Source: Bacillota bacterium
Lineage (GTDB): Bacteria; Bacillota; Bacilli; Paenibacillales; NBRC-103111
Assembly: GCA_023388055.1 (NCBI GenBank)
Contig: JAEWGW010000018.1
Location: forward strand, 150,494 to 214,493
Direction: 5' to 3'
Length of the DNA stretch: 64,000 nt
Below are positions 1 to 9,435 of this stretch, one piece after another (positions within the stretch are counted from its first letter, which is position 1; each line of letters opens with the position of its first letter). The translations under genes were made by a program, and so were the position numbers. The notes beneath the pieces are model-generated. The model was not told where the DNA came from. It saw only the letters and a list, made by a program, of their open reading frames with translations, and ran no database searches.

Positions 1-2226
1 GCTGACCTCCGGGGCAAGGTTAATCACATCCATGATTCCCGATACGGCTTCTGCTTCCTTCCCGTAATCCTCCTTCACCTTGATCTTGAACTGGTATTTC
101 CCGATCTTAGCTGGGTGGAAGACGTATTTGGATGGAGTGCCGGTGATGGCCGTCCAAGGTTCAGTGTTGTCGTTAAACACCCCGTCATTATTGGCATCGT
201 ACCGGATGTACCAAAGCACTTCCACAATGGGGTCCCCATCCGGACTATGGGATTCACTCACGATATCGAAATCTTCTCCACGAATCCCCAGTGCGGGAGC
301 CACCACCTTGGCAATAGGCGGCAGATCCGGTTTTACGGTAATGGAGCAGGCATCACGGTTCAAGGAGGCCAAGCCGGTATTGTCAAAGACCTTTTCCAGG
401 ATGACGGTCTCTGTTGTGTCGGCATCCGTATCATTGATGTAGAAGGGAAGATTGTTGGTCCATTCATCCCGGCTATGGTCAATGGCCCTGTCCAAGGGAC
501 TATAGCTCTTGTTAGCGTTAATGGCTCCAGCCGCCAGCGGCCTCCTGGATTTCGTCGTGGACGGTACCTCACACATGGCAACCGGATTCGGCGGTATGAC
601 TGTGAGGGAGGCGCTCAGATCCGTATAACCTCCATAGGGATCCACCAACCGCCCGCGGGCAAGGTGATTGCCAACTGCTCCAACGGTACTGATATTGGTG
701 AATGCATCATACCCGTCCCCGGAGGTATACCGATTGGTCATATACGCTTTGTAGAAGGTGGAATTCCAATCGCTAAAGTTCATCCGGTAGCCAACAGGAT
801 CATTGTCCGGGTCCTTCACATCCACATACTTCAGGTCAACCGGTGTGCCCTCCACTACCGTGTCGGCGACCCTGTCCGTCCCCTGGTAAAACCACCGAAG
901 CCGGCCTTCGGGAGGATCATTATCCGCGACCGCATTGGGAATAGCCGTAACGGTCTTTTCATTGTTGGCTTCATTAAATTCGGGGATTTCATTTCGGCTG
1001 TCTATTTTCACGGTGAGTGTAAAGGGAGAATCGATTTTTCGGGTAAGTGAGCTGGTATGGGTACCTCCCACGGGCAACGTGCCGGTAAACAGATAATGGG
1101 TCCCACCAATACTATAGTAAAAATTGGACCAGGCCCGATTACTGTTGTTTCTAAAAACATAGGTAAAAGTCACATCATCCCGGGCAGTGAAGGCCGTCGG
1201 AGCGTATGACAAAGATACCACTTCCAGGTCATCCAGCGTAGGCGCTGTTGTTGGGGTGGGGGTGGGTATCGCACTTGAGCTGGGTGTGGGGGAACCAATG
1301 GGTTCCCATTCAACATCCAGCTTGTACGGGTAGTGATAGGTGTACGACTCCAGGTCCACGGTAAAGGCAGAAAAATACACCATAAGCGCTGCACCATACG
1401 CAGCTAGAGGTTTGAAATTATCTTCTACGTAGTTGAAATCTTGAGCGTACCGGACAATGATTCGGTTCAGATCGGGAAAAGCGTCAACTGTGTAGTTGGA
1501 GATTTTATTGGCTTTGGCTTCTCCTACAATCCCTTCGCCATCAGGACCGGGAATGGTTATGTTTTCATTTACCGTAGCTTCTCCCGTGAGTTCCTCATGG
1601 CTGACGTAGGAGGCGTCGATATATTGGTGGGCAGAATCCATAGTGTAGAATGGATTCTGCCTCAATCCAGTCAACGTAAGATTATTGTCTGTAGTTCCAG
1701 GGTGCGCTGGCATCCCATAGCTGTCCAGCTCATCATTACCAGATTTATTGGTCCGGGAATCTCCGTACTCATTGTAGCTGTCATCTATCCGGGCAAAATT
1801 GGCATGCCAGTTGTTATCGTTGGTACCTTTGGCATATCGGTACCAAGCATAGTAACCTTGCGTCGTTTTGTTATCAACCGAGGTGACCTTGGTTCGGATA
1901 CCAGAAATGCTTCCCGTGAGGGTATAGGATGTTTGGCCTTCAGCTGCGACAATGGTTTGTATCACATGATTATTTGTGTAATTAATAATCTTTAGAGACT
2001 TGATCTTGTAACCATGCTTGGATAAAGTATTGGTCGGGTTTTGGGTCGGATATTTGCTGTAATCATACCCGTTCCATATGTCCTTATCGTAGGTCACATT
2101 AATATTTTCTGCATGAACAATACCATTACCAGAGGGCCAGAAGATACCCGCCAATAAAACTACCACCAATATCATAGCCAGGAGAGCTGTCGCTTTTTTC
2201 GGATGCCGTTTAAACCGATCAAGCAT
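1..2226 (-). CDS. Secreted CARDB-type surface protein (C-terminus beyond window)
   Basis: The frame is open from an ATG at 2226 to the first base of the window, 742 codons, with no stop, so the C-terminus is missing. The start has an AGGAGG site 7 nt upstream, overlapping the stop of the SLH gene before it. Residues 1-40 form a signal peptide: basic start, hydrophobic stretch and a cut near VHA-EN. Around residues 310-325 there is a Pro/Thr/Ser linker, followed by a beta-rich stretch (about 325-420) resembling CARDB adhesion modules, with the pattern of a final Asn-Glu-x-Asn-Asn. Later parts resemble PKD/Ig-like surface modules. No catalytic motif is visible. It is probably a cell-surface or matrix protein made together with the SLH gene. 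The exact function is not recognised. Confidence 0.8.
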   Translation of the reverse strand, partial: MLDRFKRHPKKATALLAMILVVVLLAGIFWPSGNGIVHAENINVTYDKDIWNGYDYSKYPTQNPTNTLSKHGYKIKSLKIINYTNNHVIQTIVAAEGQTSYTLTGSISGIRTKVTSVDNKTTQGYYAWYRYAKGTNDNNWHANFARIDDSYNEYGDSRTNKSGNDELDSYGMPAHPGTTDNNLTLTGLRQNPFYTMDSAHQYIDASYVSHEELTGEATVNENITIPGPDGEGIVGEAKANKISNYTVDAFPDLNRIIVRYAQDFNYVEDNFKPLAAYGAALMVYFSAFTVDLESYTYHYPYKLDVEWEPIGSPTPSSSAIPTPTPTTAPTLDDLEVVSLSYAPTAFTARDDVTFTYVFRNNSNRAWSNFYYSIGGTHYLFTGTLPVGGTHTSSLTRKIDSPFTLTVKIDSRNEIPEFNEANNEKTVTAIPNAVADNDPPEGRLRWFYQGTDRVADTVVEGTPVDLKYVDVKDPDNDPVGYRMNFSDWNSTFYKAYMTNRYTSGDGYDAFTNISTVGAVGNHLARGRLVDPYGGYTDLSASLTVIPPNPVAMCEVPSTTKSRRPLAAGAINANKSYSPLDRAIDHSRDEWTNNLPFYINDTDADTTETVILEKVFDNTGLASLNRDACSITVKPDLPPIAKVVAPALGIRGEDFDIVSESHSPDGDPIVEVLWYIRYDANNDGVFNDNTEPWTAITGTPSKYVFHPAKIGKYQFKIKVKEDYGKEAEAVSGIMDVINLAPEVS

Positions 2227-2237
2227 GCGAGCTCCTC

Positions 2238-3488
2238 CTATTGACCAATCCATTCTGGCGTAAGAGCCCAAAGGATCTGTTTCGTGTATTGTTTGTTACC
2301 TGGAATACTAGGTGTGTAAAGCTCCAATGAAATTCGTTCTTTTGTTTTCATTTTTTTCGGCAATATGGAAATCGGCATATCCCCTGATTTGTTTTTGAAC
2401 ACTTTTGACAACCCCACTAAATTGCCTGCGCTTCGTGCTTCCAAATCATCTGTAACTGCACCAAGAACACTTACATATGCAAAATCTCCTAGCGGCGTAT
2501 AATAAATATGCTCGTCTTTATTGAAAACGGTTCGACCCTTGAAGTATACAAGATAGGCAGCCATTCCCTTAGTCAGGTACGGACTACTAGCAGCAGTCTC
2601 GTAGTTATACCACTTCAACGTCTCCACCGGCGGCAGCTCCTCCTGGAACGGTGCGTCCGGGTCCTCCAGATCAATAGCTAGAATCGCGTCCAGTTCGGCC
2701 CTGTACAGTCCGTCATCCGATTCAATAAACAGATCATCCGGATCCCATTTACTGCTGGGATGCAGCTTGCCGAAGTATTGCGGCATCACCTCAAAAATAT
2801 TGGTCTTCCGCCACAGCACCGCCGCCCGATTCACCGCATGTTTGTCCGCCTGCGCCGCAATCTCCTCGCCACGGCCGTCCTTGACGGCCAGAATCCGCTC
2901 GATGATGGTTACCGCCTGTGCCCGGGTGGTGGTGCCGTCCACATCCAAGCTGCCGGTAGCGTCTACGCCCTGGATTAGCCCGGCTTTGGTGGCCAGGTAC
3001 ATCCACTCCAGGTCATCCTCCGTGTCCTGGCCCGTCGCACGGACGGCCATTCTGGCCATCTCGAAGCGTTTCATGGGGGTGTTCCAGTCGCCGCTGGTGA
3101 AATCACTCCATTGGTGGACCCCTGCCCCTACAGCTGCGTTTACATAAACCTGAAACCAGTCACTGCCGCCGGCATTTTCAGCTACAGACAGCTTCAACGC
3201 CGCTGCCGCCATCTTCACAAACTCCGCCCTGCTGATCTGCCGGTCCGGCAGGAAGCTGCCGTCCTGGTAGCCGTCCACATACCGTTTGCCCACCGCTCCG
3301 CGGATAGCCGTTTCCGCCCAATGCCCCGCGATATCCTGCAGCTCAACGTTAGCTGCAGCAGCTTCCACAGCTACAGCACCAGCCGCAGCTGCGGTTCCGC
3401 TATCTTCTCCCAACCATATCCCCGCACTTCCTCCAGCCAACAATGCTGCAACCGCCAGTCCCGCAGCCCATTTGCCAACATGCTCCAC
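2238..3488 (-). CDS. SLH-domain surface protein
   Basis: The protein has about 416 residues. The GTG at 3488 is preferred because GGGAGG lies 8 nt upstream; the ATG at 3515 has only a weak site and would put extra charged residues before the signal peptide. After the signal peptide, three SLH repeats cover about residues 45-205 (for example DIAGHWAE, then DGYQDGSF and SRAEFVKM), which normally bind pyruvylated cell-wall polymer. The C-terminal half, about 200 residues, is of unknown fold and has no obvious catalytic motif. SLH repeats at the N-terminus with a unique C-terminal half suggest a wall-anchored protein displaying a domain. It sits 11 bp upstream of the large secreted gene, so the two are probably one transcript. 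Confidence 0.85.
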   Translation of the reverse strand: MEHVGKWAAGLAVAALLAGGSAGIWLGEDSGTAAAAGAVAVEAAAANVELQDIAGHWAETAIRGAVGKRYVDGYQDGSFLPDRQISRAEFVKMAAAALKLSVAENAGGSDWFQVYVNAAVGAGVHQWSDFTSGDWNTPMKRFEMARMAVRATGQDTEDDLEWMYLATKAGLIQGVDATGSLDVDGTTTRAQAVTIIERILAVKDGRGEEIAAQADKHAVNRAAVLWRKTNIFEVMPQYFGKLHPSSKWDPDDLFIESDDGLYRAELDAILAIDLEDPDAPFQEELPPVETLKWYNYETAASSPYLTKGMAAYLVYFKGRTVFNKDEHIYYTPLGDFAYVSVLGAVTDDLEARSAGNLVGLSKVFKNKSGDMPISILPKKMKTKERISLELYTPSIPGNKQYTKQILWALTPEWIGQ

Positions 3489-3622
3489 TATGTATTCCTC
3501 CCTTATCTCTCCCATTAAACCTTTCTATCTATTGGACACGTTTATCCTGAGAGTTGTCTACAGCCCCATTCAAATCGACAAGATTTCGCCATATTTCTAC
3601 CTTTTTACAATGTATATCGCCA

Positions 3623-3672
3623 TAAAAAAATAAAAACCGCCCCTGGCAGCCTGCTGCTGCGTCGGAGCGGTT
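3623..3672 (-). terminator. Intrinsic terminator after the acyltransferase gene
   Basis: Arms AACCGC and GCGGTT enclose a GC-rich loop with further pairing inside. On the minus strand they are followed by a T-rich run. It lies 78 bp past the stop of the acyltransferase gene. Confidence 0.75.
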
Positions 3673-3749
3673 CTTCCGCATATTTCCTTGTCTTACTATA
3701 CTAAATGTCCCCAGCATTTGACAACCCTTTTCAACAAAAAATTTGATGT

Positions 3750-4886
3750 TTATAATCCCGCTGCCCTGTCGGGGGCGTAAGCTTTGTTCATTTGTACTGC
3801 CTGTTTTCGTTTGAACAGGCCTGCCACCTTGCCATACGTATACACAATCAGCCAGGAGGAACCGAATACAGCGGCATACCGGGCGAAGGTATACAGATCG
3901 TACATCAGGATGGTGGTGGGATGGCTCCAATGCACCGTTAATAGGGTGAGGATAGCGGGATGGATCAGATAAATCCCGAAGGAGCACAATCCGATGGACA
4001 CAACGGGCTTGGACATCCGGGGAAACCGGGCCAGCAGAAACCGGCCAACCTGCATAAAGAATAAGGCCGCGGCCGTAACATAAAGAATCCACAGCACCTC
4101 GTACCAGGTATTCTCCGCATACATATGCTGATACCGACTGAAGAGAAACAGGGACACATAGGAAACGCCGGCAAGCAGCCAAGCGGCACCCGTCAGAAGC
4201 TTATGCTCCTCTACCCATTTTTTCACCGCAGGATAATAAAGTCCGATGGCACCGCCGATCAGGAAATAGGCCATATAAGTAGGCGCGATCCGGTCGGAAT
4301 AAGGAACCCCTTCAGTGAACCAGTGCCGGTACACATAGAACCCTTCCTGAATCAAAAGCCCACAAGGAAGCAGCCACTTTCGGAACCAGGAAACCCGGTT
4401 TACCAGGGTCATAAACAGAGGAAACAAGAGATACAGCTGGAAAATAATCAGCATATAATAGGAATGGTACGACCACTGCGCCCAGCCTATTTTGCCCCAA
4501 AAATCCGGCCAAACCATCTCGATCTTCCCGGTATTGATGTATTGGTTAAATCCATAATAGAAAAAGGCCCATATAAAATACGGAATCACCAGGCTAATAG
4601 TCCGCTTCCGGTAAAATACCAGAGCCGTCCTGGCATTCCATCTGCCGTCATAGCTGTAAAACAGCACGATGCCGCTGATCATAATGAATAACGGGACCGC
4701 AAACGAACTGCCCACGTTCAGAATATAAAACAAAATCTGTGAGGCACTGCCTTCTGTCGGCTCCACCGTTGCGCTGGATGTGCCATGAATGAGCACTACC
4801 GCCAGAATAGCCAAGGCCCGCACAATGTCCAGCTCCAGCAGCTTTGTCTTCTTTTGGCCTGCTGCAGACTTCGACAATTCAGTCAC
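3750..4886 (-). CDS. Acyltransferase 3 family membrane protein
   Basis: The 378-residue protein starts at a GTG with AAGGTGG 7 nt upstream. It has about ten hydrophobic segments and the N-terminal signature of the Acyl_transf_3 (OafA/WecH) family: LDIVRALAILAVVLIHG, in which the R-x10-H pair is the usual catalytic element. The family moves acetyl or other acyl groups onto exported sugars, peptidoglycan or exopolysaccharide. No linked glycan cluster is present, so the substrate cannot be named. It is a single-gene unit with its own terminator. Confidence 0.9.
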   Translation of the reverse strand: MTELSKSAAGQKKTKLLELDIVRALAILAVVLIHGTSSATVEPTEGSASQILFYILNVGSSFAVPLFIMISGIVLFYSYDGRWNARTALVFYRKRTISLVIPYFIWAFFYYGFNQYINTGKIEMVWPDFWGKIGWAQWSYHSYYMLIIFQLYLLFPLFMTLVNRVSWFRKWLLPCGLLIQEGFYVYRHWFTEGVPYSDRIAPTYMAYFLIGGAIGLYYPAVKKWVEEHKLLTGAAWLLAGVSYVSLFLFSRYQHMYAENTWYEVLWILYVTAAALFFMQVGRFLLARFPRMSKPVVSIGLCSFGIYLIHPAILTLLTVHWSHPTTILMYDLYTFARYAAVFGSSWLIVYTYGKVAGLFKRKQAVQMNKAYAPDRAAGL

Positions 4887-5010
4887 TCATCTCCCACCTT
4901 TCTGCGGATCATCGGTTTCGTCCAAGAATCCCTGAATGATTGTTTATTATACAGGCCATTTCCCTTCTAGGGAAGTCGGAATTTGTCGGAATTCTTCCCA
5001 GCATGGATCA

Positions 5011-5046
5011 AAACAAAAAGCCCAGAAGGGGCTCACTCCCCTCTGG
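5011..5046 (-). terminator. Intrinsic terminator after folE
   Basis: A CCAGAAGGGG / CCCCTCTGG stem is followed by a T-run when read on the minus strand, 33 bp past the folE stop. Confidence 0.8.
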
Positions 5047-5078
5047 ACTTCATCTTCCAGCTCACTAACGCTGTGGTA

Positions 5079-5666
5079 TTATTCCTTGATCAATGCCATA
5101 AATTCAGCCCGGAGAGGGGCATCGTTGCGGAAATAGCCGCGGACCGCGGAGGTCACGGTTTTGCTGCCCGGTTTCTTCACGCCCCGTGCGCACATGCACA
5201 GATGCTCGGCCTCCACCACCACCATCACGCCGTGAGGCTTCAGCTCCCGGTTTAATACATCCGCAATTTCCGAGGTAATCCGCTCCTGGACCTGCAGCTT
5301 GCGGGCCACCGCCTCCACCAGACGGGCGAATTTGCTCAAACCTGCAATTTTGCCGCTGGGGATATAGCCGATATGGATTTTGCCGAAAAATGGCGCCATA
5401 TGATGCTCGCATTGGCTGTAGAACACAATGTCCTTGACGATGACCAGCTCTTCATGGCGTTCATCGAAGGTGACACCCAATACCTCCGCAGGATCGGCGG
5501 AATAACCGGCGAAGATTTCCTCATACATCCGCACCACCCGGGCAGGGGTATCGAGAAGTCCTTCCCGTTCTACATCCTCCCCGATGAGGCGCAGGATTTC
5601 CCGGACATGGTGCTCCAGCTGCTCGCGGTTTTCCTCAACCTTCTTATTTCTGTATTCAGTGGACAT
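5079..5666 (-). CDS. folE: GTP cyclohydrolase I
   Basis: FolE opens the imidazole ring of GTP to give 7,8-dihydroneopterin triphosphate, the first step to folate and queuosine precursors. The 195-residue protein has family length and carries the zinc and catalytic region: SQCEHHMAPF (Cys and His ligands, near residue 85) and HLCMCARGV (the second Cys ligand, near residue 155). The ATG at 5666 is chosen because GGGAGAG lies 7 nt upstream; a longer form from 5696 lacks a site. It lies 52 bp after yneF and may share a transcript. A queG gene for the last queuosine step is also in this window, although unlinked. Confidence 0.96.
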   Translation of the reverse strand: MSTEYRNKKVEENREQLEHHVREILRLIGEDVEREGLLDTPARVVRMYEEIFAGYSADPAEVLGVTFDERHEELVIVKDIVFYSQCEHHMAPFFGKIHIGYIPSGKIAGLSKFARLVEAVARKLQVQERITSEIADVLNRELKPHGVMVVVEAEHLCMCARGVKKPGSKTVTSAVRGYFRNDAPLRAEFMALIKE

Positions 5667-5718
5667 AGGCTTACTCTCCCGTCTTGCCGGCGGCATGCTG
5701 TGTGCCGTCCTGTTTCAT

Positions 5719-5928
5719 TTATCTGAATTTTTGGTTCTTCATCATGTTTTGGACCTTGTTCATCTGCTGCTTGTTCAGGTTATAGCCCATTTGCTTGGCC
5801 ATTTTGGCCAGCATGTCAGGGTTCGACTGCATGTTTTCCATTTGGCGCTTCAAATAAAAAACACCACCGGCAAATCCTCCGGCTGCCCCTACAATCAATG
5901 TCAGGATTGGAATGATCCAACTCCACAT
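5719..5928 (-). CDS. yneF: YneF family (UPF0154) small membrane protein
   Basis: The 69-residue protein has one N-terminal membrane helix with a small-residue pattern (VGAAGGFAGGVF), followed by a charged, Met/Gln-rich cytosolic tail containing NPDMLAKMAKQMG, the conserved core of UPF0154. The start at 5928 has AGGGAG 9 nt upstream. The family is widespread in Firmicutes and its role is not known. It precedes folE on the same strand. Confidence 0.9.
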   Translation of the reverse strand: MWSWIIPILTLIVGAAGGFAGGVFYLKRQMENMQSNPDMLAKMAKQMGYNLNKQQMNKVQNMMKNQKFR

Positions 5929-6098
5929 TTGTATACACTCCCTACAGATAATGTCCGACTTATATCGGCTTTGTCGCTCTATATCATAGCATGTTGCAAG
6001 ATCGCATACAAATGAGACTTGATCTGTCATAGTGTGTCCCGCAAGCCCCATGGTAAGATAAAATCAGCCTATTATCAATGGAAGGTGGATTAGAAAAT

Positions 6099-7109
6099 AT
6101 GACCATTCAAGTTGCCATGCTGTCCTATTGGCATGTCCATGCAGAGGACTATGCCCGTCAGGTATTGGCCCGGCCCGAGTGCCGTATTGCCGCCGTGTGG
6201 GATGAGCTTCCGGAGAGGGGCAGAATGCAGGCGGAGAAGCTGGGTGTGCCTTTTTATGAAAATTTGGAAGCCCTGCTGGCCAATCCGGATATCGACGCGG
6301 TGGTTGTGGATGCCCCGTCCTCCATGCACGAGGAAGTGTTAACCGCCGCCGCGAAGGCCGGCAAGCATATTTTCATCGAGAAGGTTCTGGCCATAACGAC
6401 GGAGGCGGCGGACCGCATCATCCAGGCCGTAGAGGAATCGGGCAAATCCTTCATGATCTCCCTGCCCCGGCTTACTCATGCCGCGAATCTGCAGGTTAAG
6501 GATATCATCGACGCCGGACTGCTGGGCGACATTACGTATCTGCGGGTGAGACTGGCCCATGACGGCGGTCTGCCCAACCAAAAATCCGCGGAGGGCTGGC
6601 TTCCGCCCCATTTCTATAATAAGGAGCAATGCGGCGGCGGCGCACTGATTGATTTGGGTTGCCATCCCATGTATCTGGCTCACTATTACTTGGGTATGCC
6701 GGAAGCGGTCAGCGCCCAGTTCGGCTTTGTCACCGGCCGGGAGGTAGAGGACAACGCAGTGGTTACTCTGCGGTATCCGAACGGCGCATTGGCCGTGGTG
6801 GAGGCGGGTTTTGCCAGCCGTCTCAGCCCCTTTACACTGGAGGTATACGGCACCGAGGGCTGCCTGATGCTGGACGACTTCCAGTTCCGCTTCCGCTCCG
6901 CCAAATCGGGGCTCGGCGCCCAGGAGGGCTGGGTGTCTCCTGCCAAGCTTCCAACCGCACCGCCGCGGCCTGTGGATCAATGGATTAATCATATGATTGA
7001 TGGTACACCAACAACCATCAGTATCGGCCAGGGACGGGCCTTGACCCAGCTGATGGAAGCAGCCAATCTGTCGGCGGCCACCGGCAAGTCGGTGAGTATC
7101 GGCGAGTAG
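6099..7109 (+). CDS. Gfo/Idh/MocA family oxidoreductase
   Basis: This is a 336-residue NAD(P)-dependent sugar or inositol dehydrogenase-like protein. The N-terminal Rossmann half includes DAVVVDAPSSMHEE (about residues 67-80) and the family EK motif (IEKVLA, about 94-100), whose Lys is normally catalytic. The C-terminal half has the family pattern GGGALIDLGCHPMYLA near residue 180, whose His is often also catalytic. The ATG at 6099 follows GAAGGTGG. It is divergent from yneF and has no sugar genes directly beside it, so the substrate is unknown. Confidence 0.9.
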   Translation: MTIQVAMLSYWHVHAEDYARQVLARPECRIAAVWDELPERGRMQAEKLGVPFYENLEALLANPDIDAVVVDAPSSMHEEVLTAAAKAGKHIFIEKVLAITTEAADRIIQAVEESGKSFMISLPRLTHAANLQVKDIIDAGLLGDITYLRVRLAHDGGLPNQKSAEGWLPPHFYNKEQCGGGALIDLGCHPMYLAHYYLGMPEAVSAQFGFVTGREVEDNAVVTLRYPNGALAVVEAGFASRLSPFTLEVYGTEGCLMLDDFQFRFRSAKSGLGAQEGWVSPAKLPTAPPRPVDQWINHMIDGTPTTISIGQGRALTQLMEAANLSAATGKSVSIGE

Positions 7110-7295
7110 TGAAGAGGCGGACAGGCTGCGCTAGCTGAGGCGAGTGGAGTTAAGGCGCAGCGCACGCAAGCTGAGGCGAGTTAGTTGCGGCCCAGTGAGG
7201 GGCTGTCCCAAACTGAGACGAGCGGGCTGCAGCGCGGGGGCTGTCCGCAAAACTGAGTTGAGTGAGCTGTGACTCAGCGCAAGTAGCATTTTGCT
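7110..7295. other. Gene-free degenerate repeat stretch
   Basis: About 185 bp of purine-rich sequence with loose repeats of GCTGAGGCGAGT-like words and no credible frame. It leads directly into the four-arm element. Confidence 0.5.
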
Positions 7296-7480
7296 GCAAC
7301 GGAACTCAGAAGCCCTTAAACTGGCAGAATGCGGCTTTGGAAAACGTAACGGAACTATGCGACGCTTAGAGGCGGAATTTAAGCCGCTGCCGGCACATTT
7401 CCCCTGCTAAGAGTCGCTGAGTTCCGCTACAAATCCAAAACTCCGATTTTGGGCTTTTAAGAGGCTCTGAGTTCCGTCCC
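7296..7480. repeat. Four-arm intergenic element, copy 1
   Basis: Two direct arms begin at 7296 and 7346 (core AACGGAACT) and two inverted arms begin at 7407 and 7457 (core GAGTTCCG). Start-to-start distances are 50, 61 and 50 bp, the same as copies 3, 4, 5 and 7. Arm 1 can pair with arm 4 and arm 2 with arm 3. It lies between convergent genes. Confidence 0.85.
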
Positions 7481-7490
7481 CCCCCCCCCC
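7478..7490. repeat. Run of 13 cytosines
   Basis: Thirteen consecutive C bases join directly onto the last arm of four-arm copy 1. Such runs are prone to length change. Confidence 0.9.
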
Positions 7491-7544
7491 GATGGCACAT
7501 CACCGCAGCTTACCCCAGCTGGCCTGGACGACCCGCCCGCACAC

Positions 7545-7587
7545 AAAAAAACACTTCACCTGCGCACAGCACGGTGAAGTGTTTTTT
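7545..7587. terminator. Bidirectional terminator of the ABC operon
   Basis: The perfect arms ACACTTCACC and GGTGAAGTGT have A/T runs on both outer sides. It lies 27 bp past the stop of the last permease gene and would also stop reading from the plus strand. Confidence 0.9.
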
Positions 7588-7613
7588 GCATCCGCATCGT
7601 TCCGGTCCGCTCC

Positions 7614-8444
7614 CTATCCCTTCACCGCCGTACCCGACAGCCCCTGGATAATGAACCGCTGCCCGGCCAGGAACACCAGTAGCATAGGCAGAATTCCCGC
7701 CGAAGCCGCCGCCATCATGCCGTTGTAATCTACATTGTACTCCAGCACGAAGTTCTGCAGACCCAGGGGCACGGTGTACAGCCTGCGGTCCGTGAGGAAA
7801 ACCAGCGCATTCTCGAAGTCGTTCCAGTTCCAGGAGAAGTCCAGAATAGCCAGCGTCGCCAAGGCCGGTTTGGCCAGTGGCAGCATCAGCCGGAAGAAAA
7901 TCCGCCCATGCCCCGCCCCGTCGATAAAAGCCGACTCGGTAATTTCCTTGGGGATGCCTATAAAAAACTGCCGCAGCATAAACACGCCGAAGATGGTGAA
8001 CAGGCCCGGCAGAATCAGCGCCCAATGGGTGTTGTAGATGCCCATCCAGTCGAACATGATGAACTTAGGCACAAACAGCACCTGAGGCGGGATCATCATC
8101 ATGGACAGGTACAGCAGAAACAGCGCATCGCGCCCCTTGAATTCGATCCGGGAAAAGCCGTACGCGGCCAAGGCCGACAGGAAGGTAGCCCCCACCGTAT
8201 TAATAGAAGCGATCTTCAGAGAGTTCAGATAATACGTGCCGAAGCTGTTGGCGCCGGTCCACACCTTGATATGATGCTTCAGCTCCAGGGTAGAGGGCAG
8301 CCAGCGGCTGTAGTCGAACACCTCATTGGGCGTTTTGAAGGAGGTGCTGATCATCCACAGGAAAGGGAGAACCATGCCCAGGCCCAGGATGCTCAGAAGC
8401 AGCGTAAACACCAGTTTTTTGGCCAAAGAAGCCTGCTTTGTCAT
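7614..8444 (-). CDS. Carbohydrate ABC importer permease, MalG/AraQ type
   Basis: This 276-residue inner-membrane permease has six hydrophobic segments. The binding-protein-dependent transport loop (EAA motif) lies in the second half: ITESAFIDGAGHGRIFFRL. The usual Ala-Ala of EAA---G is altered to ESA---G. It pairs with the permease encoded just upstream to form the channel. The ATG at 8444 has AGGAGGG 8 nt before it. It is the last gene of the importer operon. No ATPase is encoded, as is common where a shared MsmX-type ATPase serves many sugar importers. Confidence 0.94.
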   Translation of the reverse strand: MTKQASLAKKLVFTLLLSILGLGMVLPFLWMISTSFKTPNEVFDYSRWLPSTLELKHHIKVWTGANSFGTYYLNSLKIASINTVGATFLSALAAYGFSRIEFKGRDALFLLYLSMMMIPPQVLFVPKFIMFDWMGIYNTHWALILPGLFTIFGVFMLRQFFIGIPKEITESAFIDGAGHGRIFFRLMLPLAKPALATLAILDFSWNWNDFENALVFLTDRRLYTVPLGLQNFVLEYNVDYNGMMAAASAGILPMLLVFLAGQRFIIQGLSGTAVKG

Positions 8445-8457
8445 GATCTCATCCCTC

Positions 8458-9339
8458 CTAATAATGGACCCATTTTTTTTGGCCGTACCACTGGACAAGC
8501 GTAATCAGAAGCACGAAGGCAAACAGCATCCAGGAGATGGCCGAGGCATAGCCCATTTCGTAATAGCTGAAGGCGGTTTTATAGATGAACAGGGACATCA
8601 CGGTGGTGCTGCTGCCAGGACCTCCTCCGGTGATGGCCTGGATAATGCCGAAGGATTTAATGGCGCCGATCAGTCCGGTGATGAGCAAAAGAAAGGTGGT
8701 CGGGCTGACCAGTGGCCAGATGATCCGGCGGATCAGGGTCCAGGTGCGGGCCCCGTCCATCCGGGCCGCTTCCATCAGCTCAGGCGAGATTTCCTGGAGA
8801 GCCGCCATGTAGATGATCATGTTATAGCCCAGAGTGGCCCATACGGCGATGATGTTCAGCGCCAGCATGGCCGTATCCGTGGAGGCGAACCAGCCCGGCG
8901 GATTCGACATCCCCAATGCCCGCAGCACCCCGTTGATGGGACCCTGGCTGGGCTGAAACAGCAGCATCCAGACGAAACCCACGGCTACCCCGCTGGTGAT
9001 ATAGGGCATGAAGTACATGGAGCGCAGCATACTTTTCAAATAAACGCTCCGGTTCAGCGCCACTGCCACCAGGAAGGCCCCGATCAGGGAAACCGGCACC
9101 GCCGCCAGATAAAGCAGCGTATTCTTGATGGCAATGATGAACTTCTCATCCTGGAACAAACGGGTGAAGTTGTCCAAGCCGATAAAGCTGTAGTTAGGAT
9201 TGGCAAACTGATAATTGGTCATAGTCAAACCCAGGGAAAATACCGCCGGAATCAGAAAAAACACGATAATGCCCAGCATGTTCGGCAGAATAAACAGGTA
9301 CCCCATCCTTTGCTGCCGCTTCATCCAATTTCCACCCAT
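8458..9339 (-). CDS. Carbohydrate ABC importer permease, MalF/UgpA type
   Basis: The protein has 293 residues and six membrane segments. The EAA loop reads ELMEAARMDGARTWTLIRRI (about residues 185-205), the contact site for the ATPase. The start at 9339 has GGAGGAG 7 nt upstream. It lies 13 bp before the second permease and 96 bp after the binding-protein gene, so all three are one operon. The substrate is probably an oligosaccharide by family. Confidence 0.94.
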   Translation of the reverse strand: MGGNWMKRQQRMGYLFILPNMLGIIVFFLIPAVFSLGLTMTNYQFANPNYSFIGLDNFTRLFQDEKFIIAIKNTLLYLAAVPVSLIGAFLVAVALNRSVYLKSMLRSMYFMPYITSGVAVGFVWMLLFQPSQGPINGVLRALGMSNPPGWFASTDTAMLALNIIAVWATLGYNMIIYMAALQEISPELMEAARMDGARTWTLIRRIIWPLVSPTTFLLLITGLIGAIKSFGIIQAITGGGPGSSTTVMSLFIYKTAFSYYEMGYASAISWMLFAFVLLITLVQWYGQKKWVHY

Positions 9340-9435
9340 TGGGAAACTCCTCCATCCGTATCCGGTTTTTGCGTAAAGGAAAGGGAGGGTCCACCTGGGA
9401 ACGCCCTCCCTGACGCAATAGCTGCAATAGCCGGT

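Noticed and set aside
115..1050. Open frame of 311 codons on the plus strand
   Set aside because: It is antisense to the continuous minus-strand secreted protein, has no ribosome binding site and no recognisable domain.
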